NCBI GenBank assembly: GCA_039816825.1
Contig: JBCBXA010000006.1
Location: 1-61,182, forward strand
From: JBCBXA01 sp039816825
Lineage (GTDB): Bacteria > Pseudomonadota > Alphaproteobacteria > Rhizobiales > Rhizobiaceae
Direction: 5' to 3'
Length of the DNA: 61,182 nt
The first letter of the stretch is position 1. Every line of letters starts with the position of its first letter. A model generated the notes under the pieces. It worked only from the letters and a program-made list of their open reading frames with translations. It did no database searches and was not told the DNA's origin. Positions 35,331 through 44,022 of this stretch are shown here, one piece after another. Position numbers and translations under genes: made by a program.

Positions 35331-36908
35331 TCAGTAGCCAATGGCCAATCCATCCTTTCGGCTGTCCGACCCGCCGATCAGATGTCCATCGTCTGACAGC
35401 CGAATGATCTGCGAGCCGCCCATGGCCTGTGGCCGCCAGATCGGAGTGTGGCCCTTGGCTGTGAGCCCATCAAACACTTCCTGCGCGATCGACTTCTCCA
35501 GAACAGTGTTTCCATCATCGTCCCAGTAGGCGCGTGGATGATCGATGGCCTCCTGAGGATCCAGGCCGTGATCTAGCATCAAAGACAGGACGTGCGCATG
35601 GCCCATGGGCTGATACTGCCCGCCCATGACGCCAAAGCTGATCGCCGGCTTTCCATCCTTGAGCGCCATGGCTGGAATAATGGTGTGAAGCGGCTTCTTG
35701 TTGGGTCCAAAGGCGTTTGGATGGTCGGGGTCGAGGCGGAGGCCGGCCCCCCGGTTTTGCAGAACGATACCGGTATTTTCCGTGACGATCTGTGAGCCGA
35801 AATCGCCAAAGATCGAATTGATCAAGGACACACAACGGCGGTCACGGTCGACCACCGTCAGGTAGACGGTGTCACTTCCGCGGGACTGCGGGAGCGTGAT
35901 CGAGCTGTTCCGCCGTTCCGGATCAAATTCTGTGGCCAGTTCAGCCGCGTAGGCCTTTGAGATCAGGCGCTCAACGGGCTCTGACATGTGCGCTGGGTCA
36001 GCTAGATAGGCATCGCGAACAGCATAGGCGATGCGCCCGGCTTCCAGATCGCGGTGCCATCGGTCAACGCTTCCGGGCTCATAGTCCCGGTTGCCCAATT
36101 CCTCGAACAGGTTGAGCAGTGTGAGCGCCGTCATCCCCTGGCCCGACGGCGGAAGCTCAAGGATCTCGTGCCCGCCATAGGCCGTGCGGATCGGCTCAAC
36201 CCAGCTGGGCTGGTTGCCTGCCAGATCCTCTTCAGTCATCACGCCGCCGCGCTTCTGAATGGTCGCAGCGATGTCTGTAGCGATGGCGCCCTCGTAAAAG
36301 GCGACAGCGCCTTTATCGGCGATGGCTTGCAAAGTGTCGGCCAGTTCTGGCGACGTGACTCGTTCACTAACCCCATAGGCCTTCCCATTCTTGAGAAGAG
36401 CGTCCGCACCATTGGCTTTGAGGTCGGCTTCGGCGTCTGCCCAGTCTGCTGCCACCCGGGGAGCCACGGCCCAGCCGTCGCGGGCGTGCTGGATGGCGGG
36501 CGCGAGAAGCTCGGCCCAATCCTTGCTCCCAAACTTCTGGTGCATCGCCTCCCAAGCTCGGACGGCACCGGGAACAGTGACAGCGTGGGCGCTGAATGGC
36601 TCCACCTTGGTGTGGCCTTCATCGATGAGGCGGTGAATGTCTGAGGCGGCGGGTGAGCGTCCGGCTCCGTCGATGCAGTGCACGCTGCCATCGGGTTCCG
36701 AAATCATGGCGAAGCAGTCGCCGCCAATGCCGGTCATCTGTGGCTCTACAACGCCCTGCACGGCCACCGCCGCGATGGCCGCATCCACGGCATTGCCGCC
36801 ATTCATCAGCACGTTGAGCGCGGCTGCGCTCGACAGGGGGTGGCTGGTCGCAACCATTCCGTTGTCTGCATGGATGGCCGACCGACCCCCGGCCGAAAAA
36901 TTGCGCAT
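35331..36908 (-). CDS. Gamma-glutamyltransferase family protein (YwrD-like)
   Basis: 525 residues from the ATG at 36908, which has GGGGAG upstream. Ntn-hydrolase precursor with NGMVATSHPLSSAAALNVL, GGNAVDAAIA and the processing site region SRGSDTVYLTVVD, where the Thr becomes the new N-terminus. GVMGGQYQPMGHAHVLS lies in the small subunit. No signal peptide is seen, unlike periplasmic GGT, so it is probably cytoplasmic. Substrate may be glutathione or other gamma-glutamyl compounds. Confidence 0.9.
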   Translation of the reverse strand: MRNFSAGGRSAIHADNGMVATSHPLSSAAALNVLMNGGNAVDAAIAAVAVQGVVEPQMTGIGGDCFAMISEPDGSVHCIDGAGRSPAASDIHRLIDEGHTKVEPFSAHAVTVPGAVRAWEAMHQKFGSKDWAELLAPAIQHARDGWAVAPRVAADWADAEADLKANGADALLKNGKAYGVSERVTSPELADTLQAIADKGAVAFYEGAIATDIAATIQKRGGVMTEEDLAGNQPSWVEPIRTAYGGHEILELPPSGQGMTALTLLNLFEELGNRDYEPGSVDRWHRDLEAGRIAYAVRDAYLADPAHMSEPVERLISKAYAAELATEFDPERRNSSITLPQSRGSDTVYLTVVDRDRRCVSLINSIFGDFGSQIVTENTGIVLQNRGAGLRLDPDHPNAFGPNKKPLHTIIPAMALKDGKPAISFGVMGGQYQPMGHAHVLSLMLDHGLDPQEAIDHPRAYWDDDGNTVLEKSIAQEVFDGLTAKGHTPIWRPQAMGGSQIIRLSDDGHLIGGSDSRKDGLAIGY

Positions 36909-37007
36909 GGTATTCACTCCCCTCAAGCCCAGCTCTTTCAACAGATGAGCGCTGGAAACGCCAGCCCCGAAAGTCCATAGAAGCGGCAAACAAGATGGAG
37001 ATCACTT

Positions 37008-37439
37008 ATGGCGTCTATTTCGCTCAACAAGGCCAATCAGATCATTCGCGGCAGCTTTGCCAGTGCCAAGGAAATGGGACTCAAGCCACTGACTACTGTT
37101 GTGCTGGATGATGGTGGGCACGTGGTGGCTTGCCAACGCCAGGACGGTGCGTCTCCCATGCGTTTTGAGATTGCGAAGGGCAAGGCGTTTGGCGCCGTTG
37201 CCACCGGCGTTGGCTCTCGCTGGCTGAACGAGCAGGCTGAAACGAGGCCCCATTTTCTGGAAGGCCTGTCCGGCGTTTCCGGTGGCCGCATCGTGCCAGT
37301 TCCGGGCGGTGTTCTGGTGAAGAACAAGAACGGCAAGATCATCGGTGCCGTTGGCATCACGGGCGATACGTCTGACAATGATGAAGCCGCTGCCAAAGCT
37401 GCCATTGAAGCTGCGGGCTACGAGGCCGTGACGGGCTAG
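37008..37439 (+). CDS. HbpS/GlcG-family protein
   Basis: 143 residues: a GlcG/HbpS domain from ISLNKANQIIRGSFASAKEMG to the C-terminal ITGDTSDNDEAAAKAAIEAAG. LDDGGHVVACQRQDGA and FEIAKGKAFGAVA are typical. Some members bind haem or cobalamin, others have unknown ligands. The next gene starts 1 bp after its stop, so they form an operon. Confidence 0.9.
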   Translation: MASISLNKANQIIRGSFASAKEMGLKPLTTVVLDDGGHVVACQRQDGASPMRFEIAKGKAFGAVATGVGSRWLNEQAETRPHFLEGLSGVSGGRIVPVPGGVLVKNKNGKIIGAVGITGDTSDNDEAAAKAAIEAAGYEAVTG

Positions 37440-37440
37440 G

Positions 37441-38334
37441 ATGGCAGCTGACCTGCGGGCGTCGCTGGTCGGTGCCGTTGCAATAGCGCTTTGGGCGCTT
37501 CTGGCTCTCTTCACGGCCTGGGCGGGGGACATTCCGCCCTTTCAACTGACCGCCATGAGCTTTGCCATCGGAAGCCTCGTGGGGCTGGTCTTTGTGGCAA
37601 AAGGCGGAAGAGGCTGGGCACCGTTCAGGCAACCTCTGAAGGTTTGGGTATTCGGCATAGCCGGGCTGTTCGGCTATCATTTTCTCTATTTCTCGGCGCT
37701 CCAGAACGCCCCTCCGCTGGAGGCCGGCCTGATTGCCTATCTCTGGCCTCTCTTGATTGTCGTGGGTTCAGCCCTGCTGCCGAGTGAACGCCTGCGCTGG
37801 TTCCACCTTGCCGGCGCGTTGGCCGGTGCCTTGGGCTGTGCCGTGCTTGTGACGCGTGGCGCTATCTTCAGCGGCGGTTTCACTTTTGAAGGCCAGTATG
37901 GCTTTGGCTATCTGCTGGCCCTTGGCTGTGCCGTTACATGGTCTAGCTATTCGCTCATCAGCCGGTCGTTCAGCGCCGTACCCACCGATGTGGTCGCAGG
38001 CTTTTGCGCGGCCACTGCAATTCTGGCGGCGCTTGCACATTTGGCGCTAGAAGAAACCGTCTGGTCGATTGGCGCTCTGCAATGGATGGCGGTGCTTGGC
38101 CTTGGTCTTGGCCCAGTGGGCTTGGCCTTCTACGTCTGGGACATCGGGATGAAGAAGGGCAACATCCAGCTGCTGGGCGCGGCGAGCTATCTGACGCCCT
38201 TGCTCTCAACCATTGTGTTGATCGCAGCCGGCGTGGGCGAGCTCAATTGGGCGGTGGCCATGTCTGCCTTGCTCATTACTGGCGGCGCCATGTTGGCCGC
38301 GCGGGACCTCATTTTTGGGCGGTCCAGATCCTAG
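37441..38334 (+). CDS. DMT/EamA exporter (YddG-like)
   Basis: 297 residues, ten helices in two EamA repeats. ALWALLALFTAWAGDIPPFQL and PLEAGLIAYLWPLLIVVGSALL resemble aromatic amino-acid exporters of the YddG group. Directly follows the HbpS-like gene. Its stop interlocks with that of the convergent cupin gene (CTAG at 38331). Confidence 0.85.
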   Translation: MAADLRASLVGAVAIALWALLALFTAWAGDIPPFQLTAMSFAIGSLVGLVFVAKGGRGWAPFRQPLKVWVFGIAGLFGYHFLYFSALQNAPPLEAGLIAYLWPLLIVVGSALLPSERLRWFHLAGALAGALGCAVLVTRGAIFSGGFTFEGQYGFGYLLALGCAVTWSSYSLISRSFSAVPTDVVAGFCAATAILAALAHLALEETVWSIGALQWMAVLGLGLGPVGLAFYVWDIGMKKGNIQLLGAASYLTPLLSTIVLIAAGVGELNWAVAMSALLITGGAMLAARDLIFGRSRS

Positions 38335-38786
38335 CTTGAAGCCGGCCGGGGCGTTGGCCGCCAATCCGGCGGTGCGAGCTCAAAATGCTCGAACGAGAAG
38401 CCAGGCGCGACGGTGCAGCCCACGAACGTCCATGCTCCGAGGCTCGTGGCCGTCTGCCACCAGCCTTTGGGCACGGTATATTGTGGCTGCTCATTGGCAC
38501 CAACGTTCAGGCCCAAGCGATACGCCATAGCGTCATGTCCGTCGGGCGAGACCGTGAGTGACAGCGGCCCACCGGCGTAGAAATGCCAGACCTCGGCTGC
38601 GTGGTGAACACGGTGCCAATGGCTCACATCTCCCGCTTCCAGCAGGAAATAGATCGCCGTGGACGCGTTCTCCTCATCGCGAAAGGTCTCGGCATACCAT
38701 CCGCCCTCGGGGTGGGGCTGCATGTTGAAGCGCGATTTCAGTAGTTCCGGCGTCAGGCCGTGATAGGCGTCTGTGTCGCCATACAT
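38331..38786 (-). CDS. DUF985 cupin protein
   Basis: 151 residues. HPEGGWYAETFRD at the N-terminus, HWHRVHHAAEVWHFYAGGPL with cupin metal-ligand His and Glu residues, and FVGCTVAPGFSFEHFELA at the end define the DUF985 (cupin 5) family. Function unknown. Start ATG overlaps the gloB stop (TGATG), so the two are coupled. Confidence 0.9.
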   Translation of the reverse strand: MYGDTDAYHGLTPELLKSRFNMQPHPEGGWYAETFRDEENASTAIYFLLEAGDVSHWHRVHHAAEVWHFYAGGPLSLTVSPDGHDAMAYRLGLNVGANEQPQYTVPKGWWQTATSLGAWTFVGCTVAPGFSFEHFELAPPDWRPTPRPASS

Positions 38787-39556
38787 CAGGCATTGTCCTT
38801 GCGGAGCCGGACTTCGGTGAAGACGGCCTCGTCGGACGCGTCCTTCATGTCGAGTCGCTCGCGGATTTCGGGCGAATGCGGGCGCAGGAACGGGTTGGTG
38901 GCGAGTTCCAGCTCAACGGTCGTCGGCAGCGTTGGCAAATCGTCGGCGCGCAGTTTCTCGATCTCCGCCACGCGGTCGACGAGCGCCTGGTTGCCGGGTT
39001 CGATGGTCATAGCAAACTTGGCGTTGGCCAGCGTGTATTCGTGACCGGCATAGACCACTGTCTCCGGCGGCAGCGCTGCGAGGCGCGAAAGGGCCGTCCA
39101 CATCTGCGCCGGCGTTCCTTCGAAGATGCGCCCGCAGCCCAGCGCAAACAGAGCGTCGGCTGCGAACACCGTGCGCGAATGGGGGAAATGGTAGGCGATC
39201 TGGCCCAGTGTGTGGCCGGGTGTGGCGATGATCTCCACCGGAGCATCGGCAAACTCGATCCTTTGCTCGTGGCTCACGGTTTCGTCGATGCCAGGAATGT
39301 CCGCAGCTTCCGCTTCAGGCCCTATTATCACGCAATTGTATTTCTCTTTGAGCTCCAGATTGCCGTCGACATGGTCTGGATGCTTGTGCGTGGTCAGAAT
39401 GTGGGTGAGCTGCCAGCCTTTCGCCTCAAGCGCCGCATCGACTTCGTGGGCGGTGGGGGCGTCGATGGAGGCCGTCTGCCCGCTGGCAGGGTCGTGGATC
39501 AGAACCCCGTAATTGTCATCGCGGCAGGGAAACTGGTGAAATTCGAAGGCGGCCAT
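38786..39556 (-). CDS. gloB: Hydroxyacylglutathione hydrolase (glyoxalase II)
   Basis: 256 residues. Metallo-beta-lactamase fold with the metal motif TTHKHPDH (H57, H59, D61, H62; Lys replaces the usual second His), TPGHTLGQIAYHFP, FAADALFALGCGRIFEG and YAGHEYTLANAKFA. The C-terminal helical substrate domain is present. It hydrolyses S-lactoylglutathione to lactate and glutathione. Divergent from a methyltransferase. Confidence 0.95.
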   Translation of the reverse strand: MAAFEFHQFPCRDDNYGVLIHDPASGQTASIDAPTAHEVDAALEAKGWQLTHILTTHKHPDHVDGNLELKEKYNCVIIGPEAEAADIPGIDETVSHEQRIEFADAPVEIIATPGHTLGQIAYHFPHSRTVFAADALFALGCGRIFEGTPAQMWTALSRLAALPPETVVYAGHEYTLANAKFAMTIEPGNQALVDRVAEIEKLRADDLPTLPTTVELELATNPFLRPHSPEIRERLDMKDASDEAVFTEVRLRKDNA

Positions 39557-39619
39557 CTCGTCCTCTTGGCTGTTGCGGTGCGCAGCATTTGTGCCCGCAG
39601 GTTTGCGCGGGCTCTATCT

Positions 39620-40441
39620 ATGCGCAAAGATAGGGCGGTGAACAGGCCTGCAAGCTTTGCCGCTGCAGGCGTTCAGGTGTGGCAAGCGGGGCAGCTGGTG
39701 CATTCGGACATTCTGGACTTGCGAGCTTTCTACCGCTCGCCCCTCGGTCAGACGGTCACGCGATCGCTGTCCATGGGCCTGACTCCCATTTGGAAACACA
39801 TGCCTGACGAACGGTTGGTGGGCATCGGCTATGCGCGCCCTTTGCTCGACCGCTTTGCTTCCGATGCCGAGCGTGCTTTCGCGTTCATGCCGGCCACTCA
39901 AGGAGCGGTGGCCTGGCCCGACGCGAAGCATTGCGCCACGGCTTTGGTGTTTGACGAGGATTTGCCGCTGCCCGACTCCTCAGTGGATCGCATTCTCGCC
40001 GTCCACGCGTTTGAACATGCCGAAAGCCCGCAGAATTACCTGTCAGAGATGTGGCGCGTTCTGGCGCCCAATGGTCGACTGATTCTGGTTCTGCCCAATC
40101 GGCGGGGTGTCTGGGCTCGCTTTGACCACACGCCCTTTGGGTTTGGCCGACCTTATACAAAGGGCCAGATCAGCAGCACTCTGAGCGATGCCGGCTACAC
40201 CGTCGAAACCTGGAGTGAGGCGCTCTTCTATCCGCCTTCCGAGCGGTTTCTGCGCTTGCGCCTGTCGGGAACCATAGGGCGGTCGGCGCGGCGGTTCTGG
40301 CCTGCCTTCTCCGGCGTCATCATGGTGGAAGCGGTCAAGAAGCTGCACCGGGGCACGCCCGCTCTGGTCCGTTCGAGCCGGCGGGTCTTCGTGCCTGCGC
40401 TCAACCCTCAGGGCGTTGGCGCAAGGGTGCATCGCGACTAG
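39620..40441 (+). CDS. SAM-dependent methyltransferase (class I)
   Basis: 273 residues from the ATG at 39620; the GTG at 39638 is an alternative. After an N-terminal part (LRAFYRSPLGQTVTRSL), the core carries DLPLPDSSVDRILAVHAFEHAESP (motif IV-like) and EMWRVLAPNGRLILVLPNRRG. The glycine-rich motif I is weak (RLVGIGYARPLLDRF). Paired divergently with gloB, an arrangement common in alphaproteobacteria. Substrate unknown. Confidence 0.88.
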   Translation: MRKDRAVNRPASFAAAGVQVWQAGQLVHSDILDLRAFYRSPLGQTVTRSLSMGLTPIWKHMPDERLVGIGYARPLLDRFASDAERAFAFMPATQGAVAWPDAKHCATALVFDEDLPLPDSSVDRILAVHAFEHAESPQNYLSEMWRVLAPNGRLILVLPNRRGVWARFDHTPFGFGRPYTKGQISSTLSDAGYTVETWSEALFYPPSERFLRLRLSGTIGRSARRFWPAFSGVIMVEAVKKLHRGTPALVRSSRRVFVPALNPQGVGARVHRD

Positions 40442-40947
40442 GTGTCGAAGCGGCCGGTCTCGATATTCTTGTTGAGTTGTGCTGCGGCAAACATCCGCCC
40501 GTTCATGGCTCCATAGACACCCGCAGGAAGAATCTGGGCCGCTGTGATGGCCGCGCCCAGATTGAACTCGCCGTCTGAGCTGGAGAGTGAAAACGGTCGC
40601 ATGGCCCCGGTGAGAACCACTGTTTTGTCCGGCAATTTCCCATCCAGAAAACGAGCCGTCTGGCCCATTGTTCCTGTTCCATGGGTGATGACGAGCGCTT
40701 CTTCGGCGGCAGACCTTGCGGCCTCCAAGATCATACTCCGGTCCTGATCGGTGAACTCGAGGCTGTCCTTCTGCAACACCCGTTGCGTTATGGGGAAGTG
40801 GCAGCGCCCCACTGCCAGCATCTCGGGAATATGGGATGTGCCATCCGACGGAAAACCGAGGCCCTCCGTACGCGCGTCATGGACCTTGTCCAGCGTGCCG
40901 CCGGTGATCAATATGCGCACGTCGCGATGGAGTTCCTTGTCAGGCAT
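40438..40947 (-). CDS. Short asparaginase-domain protein
   Basis: 169 residues, only the N-terminal catalytic domain of type I/II asparaginases. ILITGGTLDKVHD matches the first Thr motif, and LVITHGTGTMGQTARFL the second Thr with the Asp replaced by TGTM. The C-terminal domain is absent, as in a conserved short alphaproteobacterial form. Activity on asparagine is not assured. ATG overlaps the metW stop by 8 bp, so it is translated with metXW. Confidence 0.85.
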   Translation of the reverse strand: MPDKELHRDVRILITGGTLDKVHDARTEGLGFPSDGTSHIPEMLAVGRCHFPITQRVLQKDSLEFTDQDRSMILEAARSAAEEALVITHGTGTMGQTARFLDGKLPDKTVVLTGAMRPFSLSSSDGEFNLGAAITAAQILPAGVYGAMNGRMFAAAQLNKNIETGRFDT

Positions 40948-41581
40948 GGTTTCTTCGCAGGACGATCAATGCCTGCTCGCCCACCAGGTTCTTCCATCGG
41001 CGTGATGCGGCCTCACGCACCTCTTGGCCGTTGCTGTCGAGCACGATCAGGCGTTCGGTGGTCGCGCCAAGCTTTTCGCACAGGGCCAGAAAGTCGATGA
41101 TGGAGCAGAAGTGGATGTTGGGCGTGTCGTACCAGCTATAGGGCAGTTTCTCGGTCACCGGCATCTGGCCTTTGAGGGCAATCTGAAGCCTGTTTCGCCA
41201 ATGGGCGAAGTTAGGGAACGACAGGATGGCGCGCTCCGAGATGCGCAAAAGATGCTCGAGCACCTGTGCGGGGTCGCGCGTGGCCTGCACCACCTGGCTC
41301 ATGATCGCATAATCAAAGGCTGCATCGGGGTAGTGCTGCAGATCCTCGTCCGCATCGCCTTGCACCACCGCCAGGCCGCGGGCGACACATTTGTTCACCT
41401 GGCCCTGGAGCAGCTCCATGCCTCGGGCGTCCACCTGTTTGGTCTCTTCCAGCAGGCGCATCAGTTCGCCATCGTCGCAGCCCACATCAAGGACTTTGCT
41501 GTTTGGCACGACAATGTCCGCGATCATCTGATGGCCGATGCGAGAAATGTCGCGCAGGGATGGTCCGTTGATTGCGGTCAT
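40940..41581 (-). CDS. metW: Methionine biosynthesis protein MetW
   Basis: 213 residues. Methyltransferase-like fold with VLDVGCDDGELMRLLEE, AFDYAIMSQVVQATRDP and FPNFAHWRNRLQIALKGQMPVTEKLPYSWYDTPNIHF, diagnostic for MetW. It works with MetX in homoserine acetyltransfer in proteobacteria. Its ATG overlaps the metX stop (ATGA), so the pair is coupled. Confidence 0.95.
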   Translation of the reverse strand: MTAINGPSLRDISRIGHQMIADIVVPNSKVLDVGCDDGELMRLLEETKQVDARGMELLQGQVNKCVARGLAVVQGDADEDLQHYPDAAFDYAIMSQVVQATRDPAQVLEHLLRISERAILSFPNFAHWRNRLQIALKGQMPVTEKLPYSWYDTPNIHFCSIIDFLALCEKLGATTERLIVLDSNGQEVREAASRRWKNLVGEQALIVLRRNHA

Positions 41582-42750
41582 CGGCTTGTCTCCAAGCCCA
41601 CAGCGCGGGCGGCGGATGCGATGAAGCCGCGTACCGCATCATACATTTCCGGCACGTCGAGCAGGAAGGAATCGTGGCCCTTGTCGGTCTCGATCTCAAC
41701 ATAGGAGACGCGGGCTCCCGCCGCGTTGAGGGCATGGACCACCGCGCGGCTTTCTTCCGGTGGGAACAGCCAGTCTGAGGTAAATGCCATCACGCAAAAG
41801 CGTGTGTCGACGCCCATGAACGCCTTGGCCAGAGTGCCATCATGCTCGGCTGCCATGTCAAAATAGTCCATGGCGCGGGTCATATAGAGGTAGGAGTTCG
41901 CGTCGAAGCGTTCGACAAAACTCATGCCCTGGTGGCGCAGATAGCTTTCGATCTGGAAGTCGGCATCGAACCCGAAGGTCAGCGCATCCCTGTCCTGCAG
42001 GTTGCGGCCAAACTTTCGCTGAAGGGCACTCTCCGACAGATAGGTGATGTGCGCCGTCATGCGCGCAACCGCCAATCCCTTTCTGGGGATGGTGTTGTGG
42101 CTCGCATAATTCCCGCCGTGCCATTGCGGGTCCGCCATGATGGCCTGGCGGCCCACTTCGTGGAAAGCGATGTTCTGGCTGGAATGCCGAGCGCCGGTGG
42201 CGATGGGAATTGCTGAGAACACGCGGTCGGGATAGGTGTGAGTCCACTCCAGAACCTGCATGCCGCCCATCGACCCGCCGATCACGGAGAAGAGGCGGTC
42301 GATGCCCAGCTTGCTAACAAGCATGGCCTGAGCCCGCACCATATCGCGGATTGTCAGGATTGGCAGATTGACGCCATAGGGCTCGCCGGTTGTCGGGTTG
42401 GTGCTGGCTGGCCCTGTGGACCCCAGGCAGCCGCCAATCACATTGGACGAGATGACGAAGAACCTGTCAGTGTCGATGGGGCATCCGGGCCCGACCATCT
42501 GCTCCCACCAGCCAGGCTTTCCGGTCACTGGATGCTGATTGGCCACATGGTGGTCGCCGGTGAGGGCATGGCAGATAAGAATGGCGTTGGATGCGTCGGC
42601 ATTGAGGGTGCCGTAGGTGTGGTAGGCGATCTGGAATGGCGCAATAATGGTTCCTGCGTCCACCTCCAGTGGCTGGTCTTCTCCAAAGACAGCCACCTGG
42701 CTCGAGGGTTCGTGCACCTCGCTACGGCCTGATTTGCTGAGATCGCTCAC
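41578..42750 (-). CDS. metX: Homoserine O-acetyltransferase
   Basis: 390 residues, GTG start at 42750. Alpha/beta-hydrolase with GGSMGGMQVLEW (nucleophile Ser), SSNVIGGCLGSTGPAS in the acyl-CoA region, LFPPEESRAVV and GHDSFLLD with the catalytic Asp/His. It makes O-acetyl (or O-succinyl) homoserine for methionine synthesis. I looked for a SAM-II riboswitch in the 160-bp leader and found none. Confidence 0.95.
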   Translation of the reverse strand: MSDLSKSGRSEVHEPSSQVAVFGEDQPLEVDAGTIIAPFQIAYHTYGTLNADASNAILICHALTGDHHVANQHPVTGKPGWWEQMVGPGCPIDTDRFFVISSNVIGGCLGSTGPASTNPTTGEPYGVNLPILTIRDMVRAQAMLVSKLGIDRLFSVIGGSMGGMQVLEWTHTYPDRVFSAIPIATGARHSSQNIAFHEVGRQAIMADPQWHGGNYASHNTIPRKGLAVARMTAHITYLSESALQRKFGRNLQDRDALTFGFDADFQIESYLRHQGMSFVERFDANSYLYMTRAMDYFDMAAEHDGTLAKAFMGVDTRFCVMAFTSDWLFPPEESRAVVHALNAAGARVSYVEIETDKGHDSFLLDVPEMYDAVRGFIASAARAVGLETSR

Positions 42751-42786
42751 TTTGGATGCCTATCCGGTCTTCGTTCCGAGCGGCTT

Positions 42787-42814
42787 GCTATGCCTGTCTG
42801 CCGGGTGGCGTCAA
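42787..42814 (-). promoter_or_regulatory. Possible metX promoter
   Basis: On the minus strand TTGACG (42814-42809) is followed after 16 nt by CATAGC (42792-42787), about 36 nt upstream of the GTG start. The implied leader is too short for a riboswitch. Confidence 0.35.
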
Positions 42815-42912
42815 GCAAAGTCCGGCCATGTGCACTGTGCCGCCTTGCATCGTGCGAGGTTCATACTATCAGTGGCAGCCGACATACATGTTGAAACGCA
42901 AGGGCTTCCGCC

Positions 42913-44022
42913 ATGGCTGAGACTGCACACGCCGCCGCTCCGCAACCCCGCGCCGAGTTGATGCCGTTGCACGTCTATGTGCCGGGATCTTCTTCGGTGG
43001 ATGGCGTCGAGAAGGTCTACAAACTGTCCTCCAACGAGACGCCGCTGGGCCCAAGCCCGAAGGCGATTGAAGCCTTTCAGGCAGCAGCTCACAGTTTGGC
43101 GGACTATCCGGACGGTGGCGCCACGGGCCTGCGGCAAGCCATTGCCGATGTCCACGGGCTGAACCCGGAGAACATTCTCTGCGGCAACGGTTCTGACGAG
43201 TTCTTCCCACTCCTCGCCAACGCCTATCTGCGGGCCGGTGATGAAGCGATCTACACCGAGCATGGTTTTGTGGTGTACCGAACGGCTATCGTTGGCGCCG
43301 GTGCAACGCCTGTTGTGGCCCAGGAAACCGACCTGACAGCCGATGTCGACAAGATCCTCGCCTGCGTGACCGAGCGCACCCGGATGGTGTTTCTGGCCAA
43401 CCCCAACAACCCGACGGGCACCTATGTGTCCTTTGATGAGGTGCGCAGGCTGCACGCCGCCCTGCCGAAGAACGTCGTGCTGGTTCTGGACGGGGCTTAT
43501 GCGGAATATGTCCGTCGCAACGATTATAGCGCTGGCATGGATCTGGTTTCCGACGCGGCCAATGTGGTCATGACGAGGACCTTCTCCAAAATTCACGGCC
43601 TGGCCGCCCTGCGCGTGGGTTGGATGTACGCGCCGCGCGATATCATTGATGTGCTTCAGCGCATCCGCGGGCCGTTCAACGTCAATGCCGCCGCGCAGGC
43701 GGCTGGACAGGCCGCTATTGCCGACATCGCACACGTCGATGCTGCCGTGGCTCACAATGACAAATGGTTGCCTTGGATGACGGAACGGTTGGAGGCCCTT
43801 GGCCTACAAGTGGCGCCGAGTGTCGGAAACTTTGTCCTCGCCACGTTCCCGGATACTGCAAAAGTGTCGGCCAAGGAGGCTTATGAGGCGTTGCGGGCCA
43901 AGGGCTATCTTGTGCGCGCTGTGGGTGGCTACGGCTTGCCAAACTCGCTGCGCATCACCATTGGCCCCGCGGAGGCCATGCAAAGCACGGCCGCCCTGCT
44001 TACGGACCTTTTGGCGGACTAG
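42913..44022 (+). CDS. hisC: Histidinol-phosphate aminotransferase
   Basis: 369 residues. Class I/II aminotransferase fold with KLSSNETPLGPSPKAIEAF, LANPNNPTGTYVSF, DGAYAEYV and the PLP lysine K226 in TRTFSKIHGLAALRVGW. In this gene order (next to a prephenate/arogenate dehydrogenase) HisC probably also serves as the aromatic aminotransferase. Tyrosine dehydrogenase starts immediately after its stop. Confidence 0.94.
   Translation: MAETAHAAAPQPRAELMPLHVYVPGSSSVDGVEKVYKLSSNETPLGPSPKAIEAFQAAAHSLADYPDGGATGLRQAIADVHGLNPENILCGNGSDEFFPLLANAYLRAGDEAIYTEHGFVVYRTAIVGAGATPVVAQETDLTADVDKILACVTERTRMVFLANPNNPTGTYVSFDEVRRLHAALPKNVVLVLDGAYAEYVRRNDYSAGMDLVSDAANVVMTRTFSKIHGLAALRVGWMYAPRDIIDVLQRIRGPFNVNAAAQAAGQAAIADIAHVDAAVAHNDKWLPWMTERLEALGLQVAPSVGNFVLATFPDTAKVSAKEAYEALRAKGYLVRAVGGYGLPNSLRITIGPAEAMQSTAALLTDLLAD

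Noticed and set aside
42751..42912. Possible SAM-II riboswitch upstream of metX
   Set aside because: No match to the SAM-II pseudoknot pattern, and a promoter-like TTGACG/CATAGC pair leaves only a short leader.
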